9,261 bases of DNA from Candidatus Bathyarchaeota archaeon (GTDB lineage: Archaea > Thermoproteota > Bathyarchaeia > Bathyarchaeales > Bathyarchaeaceae). Both the position numbers and the translations under genes were made by a program. Location of the stretch: positions 2,821 through 12,081 of the forward strand of contig JAOZIC010000148.1 of assembly GCA_026014605.1 (NCBI GenBank). Reading direction: 5' to 3'. Shown here in pieces: positions 1-5,186 of the stretch. Below the pieces are notes generated by a model. The model saw only the letters and a list, made by a program, of their open reading frames with translations. It ran no database searches and had not been told where the DNA came from. Within the stretch, counting starts at the first letter, position 1, and each line of letters starts with the position of its first letter.

Positions 1-257
1 AAAAACAGGAACGTAGGTGTTCCCATTACGCCATATTTTGCTGCGATTTGCTGGTTTTCGGGGCTATCCAAAACGTTGAGTTTAGTGAACTTTAGTTTGC
101 TTCCGTACTCTTCTGAAAGTTCACCGTAGATTGGTTCAACTGTTTGGCAGTGAGGACATTGTTGATGCCAAAACTCTACAACTGTCAACCTTTTTGCTTC
201 CAGAACTCGTTTTTTCCACTCTAGTGCGTTTGTTTCCTCTATCTCTTCAGACAACAC
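1..257 (-). CDS. Thioredoxin-fold protein with CPHC active site (partial, 3' end outside window)
   Basis: The minus strand encodes a thioredoxin-like domain that runs off the window edge after 85 codons. After a short acidic/basic N-terminal helix it reads VVEFWHQQCPHC, the beta-strand and redox-active CxxC of thioredoxins. It later reads GVMGTPTF, which carries the conserved cis-proline. The dipeptide between the cysteines is Pro-His, as in DsbA, rather than Gly-Pro, and the usual Trp before the first Cys is Gln. No signal peptide or membrane segment is visible, so a cytoplasmic thiol/disulfide role is likely. No in-frame ATG follows the upstream stop; the choices are TTG or GTG. GTG at 257 was chosen because it lies about 27 bases from the centre of a perfect TATA box (281-288), which suggests a leaderless mRNA. 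The fold is secure; the start, the substrate and the total length are not. The gene is divergent from the lipoyl carrier gene at 417. Confidence 0.85.
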   Translation of the reverse strand, partial: MLSEEIEETNALEWKKRVLEAKRLTVVEFWHQQCPHCQTVEPIYGELSEEYGSKLKFTKLNVLDSPENQQIAAKYGVMGTPTFLF

Positions 258-280
258 AAAACGCCTCAAAAATTGTACCC

Positions 281-288
281 TTTATAAA
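281..288 (-). promoter_or_regulatory. TATA box of the thioredoxin-like gene
   Basis: TTTATAAA is a perfect archaeal TATA box. Its centre lies about 27 bases upstream of the GTG at 257 on the minus strand, so transcription would start at or very near the start codon. The box is palindromic, so direction is inferred from the gene. The shared intergenic region (258-416) also has to hold the promoter of the gene at 417. No equally clear TATA box is seen for that gene; the T-rich stretch at about 362-371 is the best candidate. Confidence 0.6.
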
Positions 289-416
289 CATAAGTCACTT
301 TCGGCTTGCAGTGTGCCTGATGCAAATCGGTTAGTTCATGAGTTGCAATAGAATAGAATCGTTACTTTTTTAAGACAAACCCGTATCACAATAACGTAAC
401 TAATCGAGGTGGAAAA

Positions 417-833
417 ATGGTCAAAGTAGAAGACTACGAAGTGCCAGAAGATCTGTATTACCACAAAGAGTACATGTGGGCACGCGTAGAAAACGGAAAA
501 GTAAAAATTGGAATGATCGATTTCGCACAAAAACAACTCCACGACATTGTATACGTTGAACTACCCAGCGCAGGTGACACCGTAACCCAAAACGAACCAC
601 TAGGCACACTAGAATCAGTTAAAGCAGTATCAGACCTAATTGCCCCAGTCAGCGGCACAATCGCAGAAGTAAACGAAGAACTAGAATCAAAGCCAGAACT
701 ACTCAACGAAGACCCATACGGTGAAGGCTGGATCTTAGTAGTAGACCCATCAAACCTAGATGAAGACCTGAAAAAGATCATGAACTTCGATGCAGCTGTA
801 ACTTGGCACAAAGAGCTCGCAAAAGAAGCATAA
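417..833 (+). CDS. gcvH: Glycine cleavage system H-type lipoyl carrier protein
   Basis: This 138-residue protein has the usual length and shape of GcvH: an N-terminal beta region (YYHKEYMWARVENGKVKIG), then the lipoyl hairpin TLESVKAVSDLIAPVSG with Lys69 as the lipoylation site, and a C-terminal EGWILVVDPSN segment. In the glycine cleavage system the lipoyl arm shuttles an aminomethyl group between the P, T and L proteins. None of gcvP, gcvT, the L protein or a lipoate ligase lies in this window. The start is set by a GAGGTGG ribosome-binding site at 406-412, just before the ATG. A weak hairpin and T-tract follow the stop. H-like proteins also serve as lipoate-binding proteins in sulfur-oxidising Hdr-like (sHdr) systems, so its place near an hdr operon leaves its true partner open. 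The family assignment is very secure; the role in glycine cleavage is probable only. Confidence 0.93.
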   Translation: MVKVEDYEVPEDLYYHKEYMWARVENGKVKIGMIDFAQKQLHDIVYVELPSAGDTVTQNEPLGTLESVKAVSDLIAPVSGTIAEVNEELESKPELLNEDPYGEGWILVVDPSNLDEDLKKIMNFDAAVTWHKELAKEA

Positions 834-858
834 CCACGCTAATAACATATTGCCTTCA

Positions 859-918
859 GGTTTTCCTGCGAAAACCAATTGGGCTATTAGCAAATTGGTT
901 CACTTACACTTTTTTCTT
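859..918 (+). terminator. Overlapping hairpins plus T-tract after gcvH
   Basis: GGTTTT (859-864) can pair with AAAACC (871-876) across a 6-base loop. AACCAATT (873-880) can pair with AATTGGTT (893-900) across 12 bases. The two share bases 873-876 and so exclude each other. A T-rich run follows at 910-919. The simplest reading is termination of the gcvH transcript. Confidence 0.45.
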
Positions 919-919
919 T

Positions 920-932
920 AACAAATATTTTA
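920..932 (+). promoter_or_regulatory. Probable TATA/BRE of the winged-helix gene
   Basis: An A-rich BRE-like stretch is followed by AAATATTTTA at 923-932. Its centre predicts a transcript start near 954, which leaves a leader of roughly 27 bases containing the GGGGAT ribosome-binding site just before the ATG at 981. The prediction rests on spacing and base composition only. Confidence 0.4.
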
Positions 933-980
933 TCTATGATTATACACATCAGATTGTACAAACCTACGCGGGGATTCAAA

Positions 981-1169
981 ATGGCAAAAATCCATAAACA
1001 AATAGTTACATTACTATCCGAAAAACCGATGACACTATCTGAAATAGCTGAAACTCTTGAATATAAAGAAAAAAAGGTTTTCAACGCGCTAAAAAAACTC
1101 TTTAGCGACGGCGACATCGACTGTGACGCCAAAACCCGCAAGTATGCTCTTACAAAAAATGAAGAGTAA
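981..1169 (+). CDS. Small winged helix-turn-helix protein
   Basis: This 62-residue protein is almost entirely one winged-helix domain: helix 1 (about residues 3-14), the helix-turn-helix TLSEIAETLEYKEKKVFNALKKL (about 18-40), and a beta wing, FSDGDIDCDAKTRKYALT (about 41-58). Such single-domain proteins bind DNA or act as small adaptors in archaeal transcription. No ligand-binding or metal-binding domain is present, although Cys49 lies in the wing. An upstream in-frame ATG at 936 would add 15 residues, but the ATG at 981 was chosen because GGGGAT (971-975 region) precedes it at a good distance and the domain begins there. It lies between the gcvH and disulfide oxidoreductase genes on the same strand and may regulate one of its neighbours. 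That link is a guess. The fold is fairly secure; the target is unknown. Confidence 0.78.
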   Translation: MAKIHKQIVTLLSEKPMTLSEIAETLEYKEKKVFNALKKLFSDGDIDCDAKTRKYALTKNEE

Positions 1170-1170
1170 C

Positions 1171-1190
1171 CCCTTTTTGTAACCTTTTTT
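1171..1190 (+). terminator. T-tract terminator after the winged-helix gene
   Basis: Directly after the stop codon come two pyrimidine runs, CCCTTTTTG and CCTTTTTTC, with no strong hairpin. Archaeal RNA polymerase can stop at such T-tracts alone. The next gene has its own promoter at about 1217, which supports a transcript end here. Confidence 0.5.
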
Positions 1191-1204
1191 CTTGGCAACT
1201 ACTG

Positions 1205-1240
1205 CTAAGAATAAGATTAATATGCAAAACTAGTTCTTAG
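1205..1240 (+). promoter_or_regulatory. Promoter of the disulfide oxidoreductase gene with flanking inverted repeat
   Basis: A TATA-like TTAATAT at 1217-1223 predicts a transcript start near 1246, about 20 bases before the ATG at 1266. It is bracketed by a perfect 7-base inverted repeat, CTAAGAA (1205-1211) and TTCTTAG (1234-1240), with 22 bases between the arms. The arrangement would suit a dimeric repressor that blocks TBP/TFB. The same AATAA-N3-TTAATAT pattern occurs before the gene at 9137, which supports the TATA assignment. Confidence 0.5.
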
Positions 1241-1265
1241 TTTGACAACCAAAAGTTGATGATTT

Positions 1266-2603
1266 ATGCCTCGAAAAATCATAATTATTGGAGCCCATGC
1301 TGCTGGTCTTGACGCAGCATCGGCAGCCAGAAAAACAGATAGAACCGCAGAAATAACTCTTATAACAAAAGAGAAAAAACCCGCATACTCTCGTTGTGGA
1401 CTACCCTTCGTGTTGGGTGGACACATAAAAGAATTTGACGACCTTGTAGTCTTTCCTGAACGGTTCTACAAAATGATGAAACTTAACCTTCTAACCGAAA
1501 CAACAGTAACAAACATTGACGCAAAAGCAAAAACAGTTGACATAACCGACAAAAACGGCACCAAAGACACCCTTGAATACGACAGTTTAGTCATATCAAC
1601 AGGCGCTGACCCATTCTTGCCACCCGTAAAAGGAAAAGACAAGAAAGGAATCTACATGGTTCGAACCCTAGACGACGGCGCAGGCATCGCAAAAGCAATG
1701 GAAACTGCAAAATCTGCAGTAATTATCGGCGCTGGATTAATAGGCTTAGAAGTAGCTGTAGCATGCCTTGAAAAAGGACTAAAAACTACAGTAGTAGAAT
1801 TTCTGCCTTATGTTCTCCCCGTATTGTTGGACAAAGCAATGGCAGACCGCGTCCAAGAAGCACTTGAAGAAAAAGGTATGAACATCATTGTTGGAAAAGG
1901 AGCAGAAGAGTTCCTTGGAGACGACAAAGTAAATGGTGTTCTTGTTGGCGGAGAAACCATTCCAACTGATTTTGTGGTTGTTGCCACAGGTGTAAGAGCT
2001 AATCTTGACTTGGCAAAGAATGCTGGAGTAGCACTTGGACAAAAAGGAATCACAACAAACATCAAAATGGAAACCAACATCAAAGACGTCTACGCCGCAG
2101 GCGACTGTGCCGAGTCAATAAACATAGTCACTAACAGACCAATGATGAGCCAACTAGGAACAACCGCAGTACGACAAGCAAAAGTAGCAGGAATCAACGC
2201 AGCCGGAGGATACGCAGTATTCAACGGAGCTTTAGGTTCATGGATCACCCGCCTGTTCGAAACAGAAGTCGGCGGAACCGGACTAACTGAATTTATGGCT
2301 GGACGATCTGGAATACAAACCGTTTCAGGCACAATAGTATCAAAAACACGAGCAGACTACTTCCCTGGAGCATTACCTATCCGCGTAAAACTTGTTGCAG
2401 ACAAAGAAAGCGGAAAACTGGTGGGTGCCCAAATCATTGGCGGAGAAGAAGTAACACAACGAATCAACATGCTAACTTATGCAATAATCAACCAAATGAC
2501 CATCCAAGAACTAGCCAAAGCAGAAACATGTTACGCTCCTCCAGTATCCGAAACTTGGGAACCAGTCACTCTAGCAGCCGAAATGGTGCTCAGAAAGCTC
2601 TAG
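1266..2603 (+). CDS. FAD-dependent pyridine nucleotide-disulfide oxidoreductase (CoA-disulfide reductase / NADH oxidase family)
   Basis: This 445-residue flavoprotein has the full set of family domains. An N-terminal FAD site reads IIIGAHAAGLDAASAARK (about residues 5-23). The single redox-active cysteine Cys44 sits in YSRCGLP, as in CoA-disulfide reductases, NADH oxidases and NAD(P)H sulfur/polysulfide reductases. The NAD(P) Rossmann motif GAGLIG is at 155-160, the second FAD motif AAGDCAE around 277-283, and a C-terminal dimerisation domain ends with CYAPPVS (Cys422, Tyr423). No rhodanese domain is fused. Known relatives reduce CoA disulfides or polysulfide, or reduce O2 to H2O2 or water, with NAD(P)H; sequence alone does not decide between these. 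The position of Tyr423 fits the catalytic Tyr of CoA-disulfide reductases, which leans toward a disulfide substrate (inference). The ATG at 1266 has only a weak ribosome-binding site. The protein is probably cytoplasmic. It forms its own transcription unit just before the hydrogenase/Hdr operon. Confidence 0.88.
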   Translation: MPRKIIIIGAHAAGLDAASAARKTDRTAEITLITKEKKPAYSRCGLPFVLGGHIKEFDDLVVFPERFYKMMKLNLLTETTVTNIDAKAKTVDITDKNGTKDTLEYDSLVISTGADPFLPPVKGKDKKGIYMVRTLDDGAGIAKAMETAKSAVIIGAGLIGLEVAVACLEKGLKTTVVEFLPYVLPVLLDKAMADRVQEALEEKGMNIIVGKGAEEFLGDDKVNGVLVGGETIPTDFVVVATGVRANLDLAKNAGVALGQKGITTNIKMETNIKDVYAAGDCAESINIVTNRPMMSQLGTTAVRQAKVAGINAAGGYAVFNGALGSWITRLFETEVGGTGLTEFMAGRSGIQTVSGTIVSKTRADYFPGALPIRVKLVADKESGKLVGAQIIGGEEVTQRINMLTYAIINQMTIQELAKAETCYAPPVSETWEPVTLAAEMVLRKL

Positions 2604-2615
2604 TAACCCCTGTTA

Positions 2616-2664
2616 AATTTGTAAACAAATTCTTTGTTTACCCCCTTTAGCCTTTTTTTGGCTA
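2616..2664 (+). terminator. Terminator region with three hairpins and T-tract
   Basis: A perfect 9-base stem, GTAAACAAA (2621-2629) and TTTGTTTAC (2633-2641), has a 3-base loop. It competes with a 6-base stem, AATTTG (2616-2621) and CAAATT (2626-2631). A further small hairpin, TAGCC (2648-2652) and GGCTA (2660-2664), encloses seven T residues. Together they probably end the oxidoreductase transcript before the hydrogenase operon promoter. Confidence 0.65.
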
Positions 2665-2681
2665 CCAGTCCATTTTTTATT

Positions 2682-2702
2682 GACACATAGTTTTGATGTG
2701 TC
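2682..2702 (+). promoter_or_regulatory. Perfect 21-base inverted repeat, candidate operator of the mvh-hdr operon
   Basis: GACACAT-N7-ATGTGTC is perfectly symmetric and lies about 18 bases upstream of the predicted BRE/TATA of the operon. That position is typical of an activator or regulator site rather than a terminator, and the spacer shows no terminator-like T-run. The protein that would bind it is unknown. Confidence 0.5.
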
Positions 2703-2719
2703 TGAAATATTTGATAAAA

Positions 2720-2732
2720 GAAAACTTTATTT
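2720..2732 (+). promoter_or_regulatory. BRE/TATA box of the mvh-hdr operon
   Basis: GAAAA followed by CTTTATTT resembles an archaeal BRE plus TATA box. Its centre near 2728 predicts a transcript start around 2754, which leaves a leader of about 23 bases. That leader holds the GGTGAT ribosome-binding site (2766-2771) for the ATG at 2777. The AT-rich stretch at 2705-2717 is an alternative. Confidence 0.5.
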
Positions 2733-2776
2733 GTCCGCTTCCCTTTAATCGACCTTCTTGTAAACGGTGATTCCTA

Positions 2777-3721
2777 ATGGGAAAGGAAAAACTAAAGATC
2801 GCTTTTTATTGGGCGGCTAGTTGTGGAGGCTGCGAAGTAGCAGTTCTGGACGTCAACGAAAAAATCTTGGATGTCGTTGCAGCGGCTGATATAGTCTTTT
2901 GGCCTGTTGCTATAGACATCAAATACAAAGATGTCGAGGCTATGCCAGACAAAAGTATAGATGCTTGCTTCTTCAACGGCGCAATAAGAACAGAAGAAAA
3001 TGAAAAGATGGCTAAACTTCTAAGACGGAAATCAAAGATCCTTGTAGCATTTGGCTCATGCGCCAACGATGGTTGTGTGAAAAGCCTTGCAAATCTTTGG
3101 GAAAAATCTGATGTCTTTGAGCGAGCATATCTTGAAACTCCATCAACTGTGAACCCCGAATCTATAACACCTCAAACACGTGTCAAAGTCAAGGAAGGCG
3201 AACTAGAACTTCCAGAAATTTATGACACTGTGAAAACCTTGCCACAAACCGTGGATGTTGACTACACAATTTCAGGTTGTCCTCCACCTATTCCTGCTAT
3301 CCTGAGCATGTTTACTGCATTGATCAGTGGAAATATGCCCCCTAAGGGTTCAAGCTTCTTGCCAGACAAGTCAGTCTGTGATGAATGCGAACGGGAGAAG
3401 AAACACACTCAAATCACTGAAATAAAAAGAATCTACGAAATTGAAGACGATGGTGTAACCTGTTTCTTGGATCAAGGCGTAATCTGCATGGGTCCAGCTA
3501 CTCGTGCTGGTTGCGGTTCTCAATGTCCAAACGTTAACATACCCTGCACTGGGTGTGGAGGTCCAGGTCCTCGTGTTGACGATCAAGGTGCTGCGGCTAT
3601 TAGTGCTCTTGCATCTTTGGCTGCTAGTCCAGAGGTTGTTAAACAGATTGTGGATCCCATTGGAACGTTCTACAAGTATTCATTAGCTCACTCTATTCTT
3701 AGGAGGAAAGTTCAGAAATGA
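2777..3721 (+). CDS. mvhG: F420-non-reducing [NiFe] hydrogenase small subunit (MvhG)
   Basis: This 314-residue subunit carries the iron-sulfur relay between the NiFe site and its partner. The N-terminal SCGGC (Cys16, Cys19), then FGSCANDGC (Cys95, Cys100) and SGCPPP (Cys168) supply the ligands of the proximal cluster, as in the oxidored_q6 family. A second Cys-rich half holds Cys201, 204, 229, 237, 246, 250, 257 and 260, including the MvhG-type stretches ICMGPATRAGC and PCTGCGGPGP, which bind the further clusters. There is no Tat signal peptide, so the enzyme is cytoplasmic, as expected for group 3c hydrogenases. The ATG at 2777 follows GGTGAT at a 5-base distance. Its stop overlaps the mvhA start (ATGA), which implies coupled translation. 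Its length matches the family and no break is seen. Confidence 0.95.
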   Translation: MGKEKLKIAFYWAASCGGCEVAVLDVNEKILDVVAAADIVFWPVAIDIKYKDVEAMPDKSIDACFFNGAIRTEENEKMAKLLRRKSKILVAFGSCANDGCVKSLANLWEKSDVFERAYLETPSTVNPESITPQTRVKVKEGELELPEIYDTVKTLPQTVDVDYTISGCPPPIPAILSMFTALISGNMPPKGSSFLPDKSVCDECEREKKHTQITEIKRIYEIEDDGVTCFLDQGVICMGPATRAGCGSQCPNVNIPCTGCGGPGPRVDDQGAAAISALASLAASPEVVKQIVDPIGTFYKYSLAHSILRRKVQK

Positions 3722-5175
3722 GAGAAATAGTAATTGACCCAATTACCCGACTAGAAGGACACGGAAAAATAACCATATTCCTTAACGATGACGGAAACGT
3801 AGAAAACGCATACTTCCAAGTTCCCGAACTACGAGGTTTCGAGAAATTCTGTGAAGGACGACGCGCCGAAGACCTACCAATCATCACAACCAGAATCTGT
3901 GGAGTCTGCCCGGTTGCTCACCACATGGCTGGAGCAAAAGCATTAGACGCCGCATTCAATGTTGAACCAACAGAAACAGCCAAAAAACTGCGAGAACTAG
4001 AATACTGTGGTTACTTCATCTACGACCACATACTTCACTTCTACTTCCTTGGTGGTCCAGACTTTGTTGTAGGTCCTGAAGCACCTGCAGCTAAACGAAA
4101 CATCCTTGGAGTAATCGAAAAAGTTGGCTTGGACATTGCTGGAGAAGTAATCAAACACCGAGCCTTCGGACAAAGAATTACCGGAATCATTGGAGGACGA
4201 CCAACTCACCCTGTTAGCGCAGCTATGCCCGGAGGTATAGCCAAAGCACTCAATGAAGAAGAACGCGCAGACATTGAAGGCATGCTAAAGAGCTGTCACG
4301 AATTCGCAAAATTCAGTCTTAAAATCTTTGACGATGTAGTTCTGAAAAATGCAGACTATGTCAACTTGATTACAAGTGACCCTTACAACTTGAAGACCTG
4401 CTACATGGGTACGGTTGACGAGAACAACAAGGTGAACTTCTATGACGGCAAAGTCCGTGTTGTTGACCCTGAAGGAAACGAATTCGTAAAGTTTGGTCCA
4501 GAAGAATACTTGGATGTAATCGAAGAACATGTTGAACCATGGACTTACGTTAAAATGCCATATCTGAAGAAGATTGGCTGGAAAGGCTTTGTTGACGGTC
4601 CTGGAACAAGTATCTATCGTGTTGGTCCACTTGGACGCTTAAACGCTTCTGAGGGAATGGCAACACCAGTTGCTCAAGCAGAATATGAGCGGATGTACAA
4701 GACTCTGGGCGGTAAACCTGTTCACGCAACCTTGGCTTTCCACTGGGCACGACTTATCGAACTCATGTATGCAACTGAACGTGGTCTAGAATTGATCAAA
4801 GACCCTGAAATAACCAGCAAAGACATCCGAAACAAACCTGGAAAACCAGGTGAAGGTGTCGGAATTGTTGAAGCTGCTCGAGGCACTTTGATTCACCACT
4901 ACCAACTCGACGAGAACGCACTTGCAAAGAAAGTAAACCTAGTAGTCGCAACAACCCATAACGCACCAGGCATATGCATGTCAATTAAGGATGCAGCCCA
5001 AGGCGTTATCAAAGGTGGAGAAGTAACCGACGGTATGCTAAACAAAGTCGAAATGGCATTCCGCGCTTACGACCCATGCTGGGCTTGTGCTACACACTTT
5101 GCAATTGGTGAAATGCCTCTCGAGGTCAATGTCTACAACAGCGACCAGAAACTGGTAAAGACCATCAGAAGATGA
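3718..5175 (+). CDS. mvhA: F420-non-reducing [NiFe] hydrogenase large subunit (MvhA)
   Basis: This is the catalytic subunit of the H2-oxidising module. It begins with the conserved RLEGHGK motif (residues 11-17). RICGVC (Cys61, Cys64) and DPCWACATH (Cys454, Cys457, His460) provide the four cysteines that bind the Ni-Fe(CN)2CO centre. GGRPTHPVSAAMPGG is a further family motif. After His460 comes a tail of about 25 residues; in this family such a tail is removed by a maturation endopeptidase once nickel is inserted. Neither that protease nor any hyp genes lie in the window. A strong AGGAGG (3701-3706) sits inside the end of mvhG, and the start overlaps the mvhG stop by four bases. The gene is complete at 485 residues. 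The Trp in DPCWAC sits where Leu, Ile or Val would be more usual. Together with hdr genes and no membrane partner, this points to group 3c. Confidence 0.96.
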   Translation: MREIVIDPITRLEGHGKITIFLNDDGNVENAYFQVPELRGFEKFCEGRRAEDLPIITTRICGVCPVAHHMAGAKALDAAFNVEPTETAKKLRELEYCGYFIYDHILHFYFLGGPDFVVGPEAPAAKRNILGVIEKVGLDIAGEVIKHRAFGQRITGIIGGRPTHPVSAAMPGGIAKALNEEERADIEGMLKSCHEFAKFSLKIFDDVVLKNADYVNLITSDPYNLKTCYMGTVDENNKVNFYDGKVRVVDPEGNEFVKFGPEEYLDVIEEHVEPWTYVKMPYLKKIGWKGFVDGPGTSIYRVGPLGRLNASEGMATPVAQAEYERMYKTLGGKPVHATLAFHWARLIELMYATERGLELIKDPEITSKDIRNKPGKPGEGVGIVEAARGTLIHHYQLDENALAKKVNLVVATTHNAPGICMSIKDAAQGVIKGGEVTDGMLNKVEMAFRAYDPCWACATHFAIGEMPLEVNVYNSDQKLVKTIRR

Positions 5176-5186
5176 GCGAATGAACC

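Noticed and set aside
131..334. Plus-strand open frame of 67 codons
   Set aside because: It lies antisense to the thioredoxin-like gene, whose CPHC and cis-Pro motifs are clear, and it has no recognisable domain.
458..811. Minus-strand open frame opposite gcvH
   Set aside because: Antisense shadow of a well-conserved gene; Ser-rich composition and no domain.
936..980. Longer N-terminus for the winged-helix protein
   Set aside because: The added 15 residues lie over the likely transcript start and are not part of the fold; a better ribosome-binding site precedes the ATG at 981.
803..997. Plus-strand open frame of 64 codons overlapping the end of gcvH
   Set aside because: It starts inside gcvH in another frame, crosses the hairpins and the promoter of the next gene, and its product looks like translated AT-rich spacer.
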